Shown here: piece after piece, positions 36,823 to 45,106 of the stretch
How positions within the stretch are numbered: position 1 is the first letter of the stretch
Layout: every line of letters begins with the position of its first letter
Source of the DNA: Kitasatospora sp. MAA4
Lineage (GTDB): Bacteria; Actinomycetota; Actinomycetes; Streptomycetales; Streptomycetaceae
DNA: 55,811 nt
Assembly (NCBI RefSeq): GCF_029893355.1
Contig: NZ_JARZAI010000044.1
Location: forward strand, 1 to 55,811
Reading direction: 5' to 3'
Made by a program: the position numbers and the translations under genes
The notes under the pieces: model-generated
Databases searched by the model: none
Told to the model about the DNA's origin: nothing
The model's input: the letters and a program-made list of their open reading frames with translations, nothing else

Positions 36823-37242
36823 CTAGCTCGGAAGGTCGCGGACGCTGCGCTGCAGCAGGTCGGGCAGGACGGCGGCCGCAGTGACGAAGTCGTTGTCGTC
36901 GTGCAGCACGATCAGCCCGTGGTGAGCTGCGGTCGCACAGATCATCAGGTCGACGGTGGACAGGGCCCGGACAGCACCCCCGGCCTGGGCGAGCCGGAAC
37001 TGCGCGGACTCGATCCAGCCCCAGATGTTCTTCGGCAGGGGCACGTCCGGGTACAGGTCCGCGAACATCTCGCCCATCTGCTCGTAGTGGACGAGGTTCC
37101 GGGCAGAGCGACGGAATTCGGTGCGCTGCGGAGCGCAGGACCCGATGACGCGCAGGTCGATGTCCTCTCCCCACGCGTCGTTGAGGAACTGCTCGCGGGC
37201 CAGCCGCCATACGGCGGTGGAGTCGGCGAGGTACTGGATCAC
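36823..37242 (-). CDS. vapC: VapC-type PIN-domain ribonuclease toxin
   Basis: This 139-residue protein has the PIN acidic set: Asp7 in 'YLADSTAVWRL', Glu42 in 'RTEFRRSA', Asp98 in 'STVDLMICATAAHHG', and Asp115/116/118 in 'LHDDNDF'. These residues bind Mg/Mn for RNA cleavage. The gene overlaps VapB by ATGA, the standard antitoxin-toxin layout. Confidence 0.92.
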   Translation of the reverse strand: MIQYLADSTAVWRLAREQFLNDAWGEDIDLRVIGSCAPQRTEFRRSARNLVHYEQMGEMFADLYPDVPLPKNIWGWIESAQFRLAQAGGAVRALSTVDLMICATAAHHGLIVLHDDNDFVTAAAVLPDLLQRSVRDLPS

Positions 37243-37460
37243 TCCTCGCCCCGCTTTTCGGCGTCACGGAGCTGCTGCCATCCCTCGTAGTCCCACTGCT
37301 GGGCGGCCTGCAAGTGCCGGGCGCGCTGGGTGGCCCGCTCGTGCCGCTCGGCGTACTCGCGGAGGGCGGCGTTCACCACGTCCTTCTTGGTCGCGCCACC
37401 GGAGACACGCAGAGCCTTCGCGAGGGCGTCGTCGTCCAGGTCGATCGTCGTCACACTCAT
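37239..37460 (-). CDS. vapB: VapB-type ribbon-helix-helix antitoxin
   Basis: This 73-residue protein starts MSVTTIDLDDDALAKALR, followed by 'GGATKKDVVNAALREYAERH', the ribbon-helix-helix DNA-binding unit of type II antitoxins. The basic C-terminal helix would bind VapC. GAGGTGG lies before the ATG. An AT-rich stretch just upstream (about 37465-37505, with 'TATATAAAG' on the plus strand) is the likely promoter and operator. Confidence 0.92.
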   Translation of the reverse strand: MSVTTIDLDDDALAKALRVSGGATKKDVVNAALREYAERHERATQRARHLQAAQQWDYEGWQQLRDAEKRGEE

Positions 37461-37558
37461 ACTGGCCACCTCTATATAAAGCCAACAGTAACTATGAATA
37501 TAGCAGCGTCCACCGAACCAGGGCCGGTCAGGACGAGACCGACCGGCCCGGTTCGGCT

Positions 37559-39235
37559 CTACAGTCCCGCGAGGTTGTCGGCCAGGTCGTCCAGGCCGAA
37601 GGAGCCCTGGGAGAGCGCCTTCATGTGCCAGGACTTCAGGTCGAACGCCGCGCCGTGCCGCTGCTCGGCCGCCGCGCGGCCCCGCAGCCAGGCGCGTTCG
37701 CCCAGCTTGTAGCCGATCGCCTGGCCGGGGCGGCCGAGGTAGCGGTCGATCTCGCTGGCGCGCCGCTTGGCCGGGCTGCCGTGGTAGGTGGCCATGAACT
37801 CGGTGGCCAGCAGCGGGGTCCAGCGCTCGCCGGGGTGGAAGCCGGAGTCGGCGGGGATGGCGAGTTCCAGGTGCATGCCGATGTCGATGATCACCCGGAT
37901 GATCCGCAGCATCTGCTTGTCCAGGTAGCCCAGCCGGTTGGCGGGATCGGTGAGGAAGCCGAGCTCGTCCATCAGGCGCTCGGCGTAGAGGGCCCAACCC
38001 TCCACGTTGGCACTGATCTTGCCGAGCGTGACCTGGTAGCGGCTGAGCCGGTCGGCGACCACGTTCCACTGCGCGAGCTGCAGGTGGTGGCCGGGAACGC
38101 CCTCGTGGTACCAGGTGCTGACGAGCTGCCAGGTCGGGAAGGACTCGCGGCCCAGGGTCGGCAGGTAGGTGCGGCCCGGTCGGCTGAAGTCCAGGCTCGG
38201 TCCGGCGTAGTACGGCGCTGCGGCGCTCCCCGGCGGCGCGATGCGGGACTCCACGGCGCGGACCGGGCCCAAGATGTCGAAGTGGACTCCGTCGAGGGCG
38301 TCGATCGCCTCGTCCATGACCTGCTGCAGCCAGTCGCGGATCGCCTCCTCCCCCTTTACCGCGTGGCCGTGCTCGTTGAGGTGCCCCATCGCCTCCAACA
38401 CGGTGGAGCCGGACAGGACTTGGTCGGCCTCGACCCGCATCTGCGCGACCATCCGGTGGAACTCACTCCAGGCCCACGCGTAGGCCTCGTCCACGTCGAG
38501 GTCGGCGCCGGTCCAGTAGCGGGCCGAGCGCAGGTAGTGCTCCCGGCCGACGGCGTCCGGGGTGCCCTCGGCAGCGGGCGCGTAGGTGTCGCGCAACCAG
38601 TCGCGGAACTCCGACACCGCGGCGGTCGCCCGTCGCGCTGTGCCGTCCAGCTCGGAGCGCAGCCGCTCGGGACCGTCCGCGACGAACTCGGCGAACCATC
38701 CGGCGCCGCCGACGTCCTCGCCGGTCCACGCGGTCAGCTGGCCGATCACCGCCTCGACCTGCCGGGGAGCCGAGAGCAGCCCGCGCGCGATCCCCTCGAC
38801 CAGCGTGGCCCGGTAACCGTCCAGCGCCCCGGGCAGGTTGCGCAGCCGGCCGGCCACCACCGCCCAGTCCTCCTCGGTGGCGGTGGGCATCATCGTGAAG
38901 ATCCCGCGCAGCTGGTGGAACGGCGATCCCGTGTTGCGCAGCTGGCGGAAGTGGTCGCCCGCCTCCTGCACGGCCAGCTCGGCCGTCAGCCGCTCCCGCA
39001 GCAGCCGGGCGCACGCCAGCTCGGCGGGATCCGTCGTCGTGGGCGCGGCGTCGAGCGCGGCCAGCGCAGCGCGGGCGAGGTCGGCGGCGGCCTCGAAGCC
39101 CTCGGGCGACAGATCCGGCTGCCGGTCGTCGTCCAGGTGCAGGCCCAGCCGGGCGGACGTCGCCGGGTCGGCTGCGGCGACCAGCTCGACGTAGTCGTCG
39201 GCGATCCGGCGGGGGGTCTTCAACTCATCTGACAT
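37559..39235 (-). CDS. DUF885-family putative metallopeptidase, copy 2
   Basis: This 558-residue paralog of the 33338-34996 protein has the same 'WYHEGVPGHHLQL' zinc motif and the same C-terminal block ending ...LDDLADNLAGL. Conservation is strongest over the central and C-terminal parts, while the first 110 residues vary more. VapBC, the propeller and TauE genes lie between the copies. ATG 39235 begins MSDELKTPRRIADDY, with a G-rich run just upstream; the frame is open to 39766 without similarity. Confidence 0.87.
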   Translation of the reverse strand: MSDELKTPRRIADDYVELVAAADPATSARLGLHLDDDRQPDLSPEGFEAAADLARAALAALDAAPTTTDPAELACARLLRERLTAELAVQEAGDHFRQLRNTGSPFHQLRGIFTMMPTATEEDWAVVAGRLRNLPGALDGYRATLVEGIARGLLSAPRQVEAVIGQLTAWTGEDVGGAGWFAEFVADGPERLRSELDGTARRATAAVSEFRDWLRDTYAPAAEGTPDAVGREHYLRSARYWTGADLDVDEAYAWAWSEFHRMVAQMRVEADQVLSGSTVLEAMGHLNEHGHAVKGEEAIRDWLQQVMDEAIDALDGVHFDILGPVRAVESRIAPPGSAAAPYYAGPSLDFSRPGRTYLPTLGRESFPTWQLVSTWYHEGVPGHHLQLAQWNVVADRLSRYQVTLGKISANVEGWALYAERLMDELGFLTDPANRLGYLDKQMLRIIRVIIDIGMHLELAIPADSGFHPGERWTPLLATEFMATYHGSPAKRRASEIDRYLGRPGQAIGYKLGERAWLRGRAAAEQRHGAAFDLKSWHMKALSQGSFGLDDLADNLAGL

Positions 39236-39368
39236 GCCCCCATTCTGTCCCTCGTACGGGTTCATCCAGCCGCGCCTTCGCCGTCTCCCGCCCGCGCGGT
39301 CCGCACGATGGGCGTGGCGCGGTCGACCGGCCGCCCCGGCGGATGCGTAGCTGAAGCAGGTGAGAACG

Positions 39369-39827
39369 ATGTCCCGCAGTTCGTTCGCGGTATCAGTGCT
39401 GGCGCTCATGCTCACGGCAACGCCCGCAGCAGCGGCCGACGCCCCACGCGGCCCGGACCTCCTGGTGCTGCCGCCGGCACCGGTTCTGGTCGACTCCGGC
39501 GGCACCTCGGCAGTACACGTCCGCGTGGTCAACAACGGCGACGCGACGACCACCCAGCCGTTCGCCCTCTCCGCCCACGTGCCACCCGGCGTCTTCTTCG
39601 CCAACCCGACCTCCCCGACCAGCTGCACCATCCTCCCCTTCGGCCACACCGTGACCTGCACCTTCCCCGCCGGCCTCCGCCCCGGCGAAGCGGACACCGC
39701 TGACCTCCCGCTCTTCGTCTCCTCCGGCATGTCGCCAGGCGTGCTCACCGGCACCGCCGAAGCCACCCTCCCCGGCGACCCGACCCCGCAGGACGACAGC
39801 GCACAGTTCCAGATCGTGATCCGGTAG
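39369..39827 (+). CDS. Small secreted CARDB/DUF11-like protein
   Basis: This 152-residue protein has a signal peptide (MSRSSFAVSVLALMLTATPAAAA) and a single Ig-like domain with 'VDSGGTSAVHVRVVNNGDATT', a pattern of CARDB/DUF11 modules. Two cysteines (SCTI and VTCTF) probably make a disulfide. GTG 39360 is an alternative start three codons earlier. It is likely an extracellular binding module with unknown partner. Confidence 0.72.
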   Translation: MSRSSFAVSVLALMLTATPAAAADAPRGPDLLVLPPAPVLVDSGGTSAVHVRVVNNGDATTTQPFALSAHVPPGVFFANPTSPTSCTILPFGHTVTCTFPAGLRPGEADTADLPLFVSSGMSPGVLTGTAEATLPGDPTPQDDSAQFQIVIR

Positions 39828-39833
39828 GACTGC

Positions 39834-39869
39834 CCTGCTCCGAGCAGCCCTCCGGCTTCCCGGAGCAGG
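39834..39869. terminator. Moderate hairpin after the small secreted gene
   Basis: A 9-bp stem CCTGCTCCG / CGGAGCAGG surrounds an 18-nt loop, 7 bases after the stop at 39827. It is weaker than the others listed. Confidence 0.45.
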
Positions 39870-39949
39870 ACCGTTCGTCACCCGGCGGTCAGTCAGTCCG
39901 CCGGGGGCAGGAAGACCCGGTTCCCCCGTGCGCAGCACTCCCCGGGCCA

Positions 39950-41059
39950 TCACCCCACCGACTCCCCGAGACGCAGAAGCACATTGGCCGGGTCGTCCAG
40001 CCAAGCCCGCTGGGTGCCGGCCGTGGTGACGGTCAGCCCGAAACGCGTGAGATCAGGCCTGCCGCTGCGCTCCCACCACGCATATGCAGCACTGATCTCC
40101 TCCCACAGGTCGCGGGGGCCGGACTGGGTGACCGCGTGTGGGCCGTCCCAGTCCGCGTAGCGACAGTGCGCGTACGAGACTCCGTCCCAAACCTCGGAAC
40201 GGCCGGTCCCCAACGGGTCGTAGTCGGCCCAGACCCGCTGGCGGAAGAGCCCCGGCAGTCGCAGCCCGATGACGAAGGCCGCAGTGCTCTCCTCGTCCAC
40301 GTGTTTCGGGTCAATGCCGGAGGCGCTGTGACGTACGTCGTCGATGTCGAACGGTCCGGATTCGGGACGCTGGTCGCGAACCCACATGAACGCCACGTCC
40401 GCGACGAACGGCCCGGACGCCGAGCGCCCGTCTTCCGACACCGTGAGCTTGACGAGCGCGCCATTGCAGAACGCCGTGCCGAAGGGGGCCAGGATCAGCC
40501 CACCGGGCCGTGTCTGCTCGATCCACGCGGACGGGACACGCTGAACCGCCGCTGTGGCATGCAGTCGGTCATACGGGCCTTTGCCCCGGTAGCCGAGCGT
40601 CCCATCCCCGGCCACCACCGTGGCACCGAGCCCGGCCCCGCCGAGCCGGTTCCTCGCGATGTCGGCGAGGTTGGTGTCAACCTCGATGGTGGTCACCAAC
40701 TCGCCTCCAAGCCGACGAGCGAGCAGGGCAGAGGTCCAGCCCGTACCCGTCCCGACTTCCAGTACGTTCATACCGTCGGCGACATCGAGCTGCCGCAGCA
40801 TGGTGGCCACCACGGTCGGCATCGAGCTGGACGACGAAGGCGTGCGCCCGTCGTCGTAGAGCTGGGTGACCAACGGCAGGTCCGAACACACCAGGTCCAA
40901 CCACCGCGCGCTGTCCTTCCCCCGGTCGACCCACTCACCTTCATAGTGGATGCGATCAGGGGTGAACTCGGTACGCGGCACCGTGGCGAACGCCTTCTCC
41001 CACTCTGCCGTGAGCGCCCCGGACTCCCGCAGAGCCGACGTCAGTTCAGCCCACGTCAT
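39950..41059 (-). CDS. PIMT-like O-methyltransferase, likely RiPP-modifying
   Basis: This 369-residue protein has an N-terminal protein-L-isoaspartate-methyltransferase-like domain: 'VTQLYDDGRTPSSSSSMP' in the substrate loop and SAM motif I 'VLEVGTGTGWTSALLARR' (about 99-116), then 'TTIEVD' and 'VVAGDGTLGY'. A C-terminal extension of about 150 residues is much longer than in repair PIMTs of about 210 residues. This architecture is known for methyltransferases of graspetide, aspartimide lasso-peptide and imiditide pathways, which methylate Asp and so form aspartimide. The ATG overlaps the stop of a 49-residue peptide gene (TGATG). Housekeeping repair is less likely given the extension and coupling. 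Confidence 0.82.
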   Translation of the reverse strand: MTWAELTSALRESGALTAEWEKAFATVPRTEFTPDRIHYEGEWVDRGKDSARWLDLVCSDLPLVTQLYDDGRTPSSSSSMPTVVATMLRQLDVADGMNVLEVGTGTGWTSALLARRLGGELVTTIEVDTNLADIARNRLGGAGLGATVVAGDGTLGYRGKGPYDRLHATAAVQRVPSAWIEQTRPGGLILAPFGTAFCNGALVKLTVSEDGRSASGPFVADVAFMWVRDQRPESGPFDIDDVRHSASGIDPKHVDEESTAAFVIGLRLPGLFRQRVWADYDPLGTGRSEVWDGVSYAHCRYADWDGPHAVTQSGPRDLWEEISAAYAWWERSGRPDLTRFGLTVTTAGTQRAWLDDPANVLLRLGESVG

Positions 41060-41208
41060 CACTTGCCCCCAGGCTTGGGCAGGTTGGTCGGGGGAGTGTT
41101 GCGCTGTCCGTCGTGCGGAGCCGTGTCGGGCTTCCCGGAGTGGGAACCACCCTTGCCATCGCCCTTGCCGTCATTGCCCGATCCACCGCCATGCTTTCCC
41201 ATGGTCAT
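41059..41208 (-). CDS. 49-residue Gly/Lys-rich peptide, candidate RiPP precursor
   Basis: This is a short gene with an excellent ribosome site (AGGAGG just before ATG 41208). The peptide starts MTMGKHGGGSGNDGKGDGKG and ends PTNLPKPGGK. It is highly basic, with Asp-Gly at residues 13-14, 17-18 and 33-34, and a 'DTAP' at 28-31. Asp-Gly and Asp-Thr are the sequences from which PIMT-like RiPP enzymes make aspartimide; aspartimide lasso peptides carry a DTAD motif. There is no cysteine and no hydrophobic helix, so it is not a holin or lanthipeptide. It is coupled by TGATG to the methyltransferase, its likely modifying enzyme. The role as precursor is inference. Confidence 0.75.
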   Translation of the reverse strand: MTMGKHGGGSGNDGKGDGKGGSHSGKPDTAPHDGQRNTPPTNLPKPGGK

Positions 41209-41412
41209 CCTCCTCCTGAAGGTGCGTCATCCTGGCATCTGGCCCAGCGAGACTGGCCTCATCCCTTGACGCACCAGGGACCGGCCTCACTGGGATTGTT
41301 CAGCGGTCAGCCGTCCCATCGGGCGGCATCGTCAGCCTCGGGGCTTCTCCGGCGGGTCGTAGTGCATGCTGCCAATGCGCCTGCGACACCACGGGCTGAG
41401 ACGGAGGAGCGA

Positions 41413-41868
41413 TCAGGGCGCCTGCGAGAGCCGGTCCGCGACCCGGTCACCGGTCACTACCTGGTCGGCAGCGACCTCGAACCACACGACCTTGCCCGCA
41501 CCGACAGGCGCCCAGCCCCACGAGTGCGCCAGGCCCGCGACCAGCCGCAGGCCCCGGCCGCCCGTGACCGTGTCCTGGGCCGTCTCCGGGTCGGGAAGGC
41601 GAAGGCTGGTGTCGATGACCTCCACGCGCAGCCGCTCGCCCGTCCACCGCACGGTCACACGACACCGCGCCTTGCTGTACTTGATCGCGTTCGCCAACAC
41701 CTCGCTCGCGCACAGCTCCACATCGCGCAGGGCGTCATCCGACAGTGGCACCCTCCAGAAACGTGCAAGGTCGATGATCAACCGCCGTGCGGGAGGCACC
41801 GCCGCCGCCTTTGGCTCAACAGCCCACTCGTACGGGACTGGGAATGAAGCGGTTTCCAACGGGCTCAT
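41413..41868 (-). CDS. RsbW-like ATP-binding regulatory protein
   Basis: This 151-residue protein is a stand-alone HATPase_c domain: N box 'CASEVLANAIKYSK' and G box 'TGGRGLRLV', without HisKA or membrane segments. Such proteins resemble anti-sigma factor kinases and, in Streptomyces, commonly lie beside an XRE regulator, as here (42049, divergent). It is upstream on the same strand as the peptide gene, 204 bases away. Confidence 0.88.
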   Translation of the reverse strand: MSPLETASFPVPYEWAVEPKAAAVPPARRLIIDLARFWRVPLSDDALRDVELCASEVLANAIKYSKARCRVTVRWTGERLRVEVIDTSLRLPDPETAQDTVTGGRGLRLVAGLAHSWGWAPVGAGKVVWFEVAADQVVTGDRVADRLSQAP

Positions 41869-41970
41869 CGGTACGGATCGCCCTCCGGCTCAGTCAGATG
41901 CCCCGGGCTTCCCCCGGGGGAATCCCAGAGTCGCGGGACAGTCCGTTTCGGCATAAGGCCAGCGCGTGTA

Positions 41971-41985
41971 CCCACAGTGGGTAAA
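41971..41985. promoter_or_regulatory. Perfect 15-bp palindrome in the divergent regulator region
   Basis: TACCCAC-A-GTGGGTA lies between the RsbW-like and XRE/TPR genes, 64 bases before the ATG at 42049. A further ATCCCAC half-site follows near 42000. A likely operator of the XRE regulator. Confidence 0.6.
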
Positions 41986-42048
41986 CTCGCGTTCAGTTAT
42001 CCCACGTGACACTGAGTGATGATCTTCCTGGGGTAAGGAGTGCCGGAC

Positions 42049-43365
42049 ATGACCGAGTCCACAGCGTCATCGGGGCTGCCGATCCGGCTGCTGGCGGACC
42101 CCGAGATGATCGCCGCCTGTACCGCCCGGGACTTCGCCCGGATCTTCCAACTCGCCAAGCGAAAAGGCGGATTCCATCCCTCTCGCATCGCCAGGGCCTG
42201 CGAGCTGACCCCCAGCAGGGTGGGCGAAGTCATGAATGGGAAGCCGAAGATCACCAACATGACCGTCATCGAGCGCATCGCGGACGGTCTCCGGATTCCG
42301 GGCCACATGCTGGGCCTCGCCGTTCGAAGCTGGGAGCGTCCAGCAATCCCCGGACAGCGTCAACCGGCCGCAGTAGCCCAACCGGTCCGAGAAACCTGGC
42401 CGGTTGGGGCAGATCTGCCCAGCAGTGAGTTAGACGACATCCTCGCTATCGCGGCCGGCACCCGGGTCACACCCACCGTGCTGCGCTCTCTCCAGGCTTC
42501 CATCGAGGACTACTGGCGGCGCGATGACGAGCATGGCGGCGAAGCTCTCCGTCCAGCAGTCATCGGACAGCTCAGGTACGTCACGGACATACTCCGAGAC
42601 ACCGCCGATCCCAACTTCCGGAGAAGTCTCCACGGCATCGCAGCCGAACTCGCGCGCCTCACCGGATGGACGTACTTCGACGCACGGCAATACAGCACGG
42701 CCCGAAGCTACTTCACCGAGTCGCTGCGGCTGGCCCGGGAGATCGATGACCGCCCGTTCATCGCCAATGTGCTCGCCTGCCTCAGTCTCCAGGCGACCTA
42801 CCAGGACAAACCCCAGGACGCCATCACGCTCGCGCGGGCCGCGCAGGACAGTGCACGCCTCGACGGCAGCACGCCGAGACTGATGGCGATGCTGTCCATG
42901 CGCGAAGCCTTCGGCCATGCCAGCGCGCAAGATCAAGAGGCGACGCACCGGGCCCTGGGCGAGGCCCTCCACCAGTTCGAGAGGATCGACCCGGCGGACG
43001 ACGATCCGGCGTGGGTCCGATACTTCGACCGGACGAAGCTCACCGTCGATACCGGAATCGCCCTCGGTCAGCTCGGCGACGCATCCGCAGCCGAACCACT
43101 CATCGCCGAGGCCCTACAGGCCGAGCCGACGACGAACCTTCGAGGCCGCGCGTTCCACACGTTCTGGCTCGCGCGAACCCAACTACAACGACGCGAGGTC
43201 GAGTTGGCTTGTGCAACGGCAGGGAAAGCGCTCGACCTCGCGGCGGTCGTGGAGTCGCCCAGAGTGCTCGCGCATCTCCGGGAGTTCCGCACTTCGCTCG
43301 GGTCCCACCGCAACGCTCGTGCCGCTGCGGCGCTCGCTAGCCGGATCGGCGAGCTGACCGGTTGA
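42049..43365 (+). CDS. XRE helix-turn-helix regulator with TPR-like sensor region
   Basis: This 438-residue protein has an N-terminal helix-turn-helix (about 40-75: 'ARACELTPSRVGEVMNGK', then 'TVIERIADGLRIPGHMLG'). A helical repeat region follows ('DARQYSTARSYFTESLRLA', 'NVLACLSLQATYQDKPQDAI', 'AAEPLIAEALQAEP'), as in peptide-sensing Rgg/PlcR-like or actinobacterial XRE-TPR regulators. AAGGAG lies 8 nt before ATG 42049. The stop abuts the NUDIX gene stop with no gap. It may sense a peptide; the neighbouring 49-residue peptide is a candidate ligand or target (speculative). Confidence 0.85.
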   Translation: MTESTASSGLPIRLLADPEMIAACTARDFARIFQLAKRKGGFHPSRIARACELTPSRVGEVMNGKPKITNMTVIERIADGLRIPGHMLGLAVRSWERPAIPGQRQPAAVAQPVRETWPVGADLPSSELDDILAIAAGTRVTPTVLRSLQASIEDYWRRDDEHGGEALRPAVIGQLRYVTDILRDTADPNFRRSLHGIAAELARLTGWTYFDARQYSTARSYFTESLRLAREIDDRPFIANVLACLSLQATYQDKPQDAITLARAAQDSARLDGSTPRLMAMLSMREAFGHASAQDQEATHRALGEALHQFERIDPADDDPAWVRYFDRTKLTVDTGIALGQLGDASAAEPLIAEALQAEPTTNLRGRAFHTFWLARTQLQRREVELACATAGKALDLAAVVESPRVLAHLREFRTSLGSHRNARAAAALASRIGELTG

Positions 43366-43899
43366 TCAGAGGCCGGCCTCATCCAGCAGCAGGTACAGCA
43401 CTCCCACCAGCGAGCCGCTGCTGACGATCTCGCGGCGGTCGATCATGCCGCGCAGTTCGGAGAGTGCAATCCACTCGATCCGGTCCGACTCGTTGCGCTC
43501 CGTCGGCGGCCCCGCGTACTCGACGGCGTCGGCGCGGAAGACGAAGTGCTCCGAGTCGGTGATCCCGTTCGCGGGCTGAGCGTAAATGAGCGGCTTCATC
43601 TCGCCAGTTGTCCAGCCGGTCTCCTCAAGCACCTCGCGGGCTGCGGCTGCGGCCGGTGTCTCGTCAGCTTCGATCAGCCCCATGGGAAGTTCCCAGGCCC
43701 ACGAGTCGGTGATGAAGCGGTGGCGCCACATCATCAGCACGTGCTTCTCGCTGTTCACGACGGCTGCCACGGCCAGGTGCCGCAACTTGAGCACGTGGTG
43801 TTCCCAGCGGTGACCGTCGGGTTGCTCAACATCGACCATCCACAGGTTCACCCATGGGTTCTCGTAGATCGGACGTTCCCCGTGGATCTTCCACTGCAT
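43366..43899 (-). CDS. NUDIX hydrolase (ADP-ribose pyrophosphatase-like)
   Basis: This 177-residue enzyme has the complete Nudix box G-x5-E-x7-REUxEExGU: 'GLIEADETPAAAAAREVLEE' then TGW. It hydrolyses nucleoside diphosphates linked to X, probably ADP-ribose or similar; the exact substrate is not shown. ATG 43899 begins MQWKIHGERPIYENPWVNL, as in ADP-ribose pyrophosphatase relatives. Confidence 0.9.
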   Translation of the reverse strand: MQWKIHGERPIYENPWVNLWMVDVEQPDGHRWEHHVLKLRHLAVAAVVNSEKHVLMMWRHRFITDSWAWELPMGLIEADETPAAAAAREVLEETGWTTGEMKPLIYAQPANGITDSEHFVFRADAVEYAGPPTERNESDRIEWIALSELRGMIDRREIVSSGSLVGVLYLLLDEAGL

Positions 43900-44127
43900 C
43901 GCTGCGGCCCCTCTCGACGAACCTTCAGCATGTCAGAGAAGGACGGCCCGCCGACTGGTTCAGCCGCAAACAGCAGGGGAGATCGATGCCGGGGTCCAGT
44001 ACCGTTCTGGCCGGATCGTTGAACGGGCCCGTGCTCTGCGGCGTTCACTTGTCACATCCTCACCACCGAAGGTCGTGAGGGACTTTGACGAGCGCCTGCA
44101 CGGCGTCTACCTCTAGGGAGGGACCAG

Positions 44128-44601
44128 ATGCACATAGGGATCACCGGGCACCGAGGGTTGGCAGCAGACATCGAGCACCAGGTCCGGCAGCTGCTGGACG
44201 AGGCTCTCCGCAGCGAGGACCTGGCTGAGCTGACCGGCGTGTCATGCATCGCTGACGGACCGGACGCATGGTTCGCCGAAGCCGTCCTTCGGCGCGGCGG
44301 GCGGCTTGAGGTGGTCATCCCCGCCAAGGAGTACCGCGAAGGACTGCCCGCGTGGCACCACCCTGCCTACGACCAACTCCTACGACGCGCGTCCGAGGTC
44401 CACCGCACCGGCATGGTGGAGTCCGACGAGGCCGCGCACATGGCCGGCAGCGAGATCCTGGTCGAGCTCTCGGATCGGCTCCTTGCCGTCTGGGACGGCC
44501 TGCCGGCCCGGGGATACGGGGGAACGGCCGACGTTGTGGCCTACGCCGAACGTCTCGGAGTGCCGGTCCAGGTCCTCTGGCCGCGCGGGGCCACAAGGTA
44601 A
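44128..44601 (+). CDS. Small SLOG/DprA-like Rossmann protein
   Basis: This 157-residue protein begins with 'MHIGITGHRGL', followed by 'CIADGPDAWFAEAVLRRGG', 'LEVVIPAKEY' and a C-terminal 'DVVAYAERLGVPVQVLWP'. The 'GITGHR' start and Gly-rich layout resemble SLOG-fold proteins that bind or cleave nucleotide ligands, known in LOG, DprA and TIR-linked defence contexts. AGGGAGG lies 6 nt upstream. It is the last gene before the thiC duplication, and it may be an ordinary chromosomal gene or part of the island. Confidence 0.6.
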   Translation: MHIGITGHRGLAADIEHQVRQLLDEALRSEDLAELTGVSCIADGPDAWFAEAVLRRGGRLEVVIPAKEYREGLPAWHHPAYDQLLRRASEVHRTGMVESDEAAHMAGSEILVELSDRLLAVWDGLPARGYGGTADVVAYAERLGVPVQVLWPRGATR

Positions 44602-44633
44602 CAGCGCCGCGCCTTGGGCCGAGGCGTTGCCGG

Positions 44634-44795
44634 TCAGTCCGCCAGCGGGAGGTAGACCCGGTTGCCCTTGGCGGCGAGCTCGGCGGACTTCTCGGCCATG
44701 GAGGCGGCGGCCTCCTCGTCCAGCTCGCTGGCCACGGGCGCTGGGGCCCTCGCCACGTAGGTCGCGGATGTTCTGGCTGATCTTCATCGAGCAGA
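44634..44795 (-). pseudogene. Decayed duplicate of the thiC 3' end
   Basis: About 162 bases match the last 161 bases of thiC (47047-47207) in the same orientation, with scattered substitutions and a one-base length change near 44741 that shifts the frame. The true thiC ends 'ASELDEEAAAGMAQKSAEF'; here that reading is broken. Together the copies form imperfect direct repeats around 44796-47046. Confidence 0.88.
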
Positions 44796-45106
44796 TCATC
44801 AACAGAACCAAAGCAGCCTGGGCTCGAGGATAGCTGATGGAGGACCGTGGGCAGCGGAAGCCTGGAGATCTCTGCCAGCTGGCACCGCCTCAGCTGAAGC
44901 TCGCAGGGCAAGTGGCCACACTCACGCTCAGCCGACCAACGTGCCACCAGCCTTGACGACAGCAGACATCTCACGCTTGCCTGCGAACTGCGAGAACGTG
45001 GCTAGAGTGGAGCGGGAGCTCAGTCTTGGCCGCTGCTCTGACCTGGGCATGAGTTCCTGCTCTTAACAACACGCCATCTCGCCCCCTTTCGAACGGAACC
45101 TCATCG
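44796..45106. other. Non-coding upstream of the ATPase gene
   Basis: About 310 bases lie between the thiC fragment and the ATPase. They are less GC-rich than flanking sequence. TTGACG is present at 44953-44958 but without a well-placed -10. A 39-codon ORF (44837-44956) with GAGG upstream is present but unsupported. Confidence 0.5.

Noticed and set aside
44837..44956. A 39-residue ORF with GAGG upstream before the ATPase gene
   Set aside because: No recognisable similarity and composition fits non-coding sequence; kept only as a possibility.
44953..45008. TTGACG and TAGAGT as promoter of the ATPase gene
   Set aside because: The elements are 44 bp apart and no better-placed pair was found.
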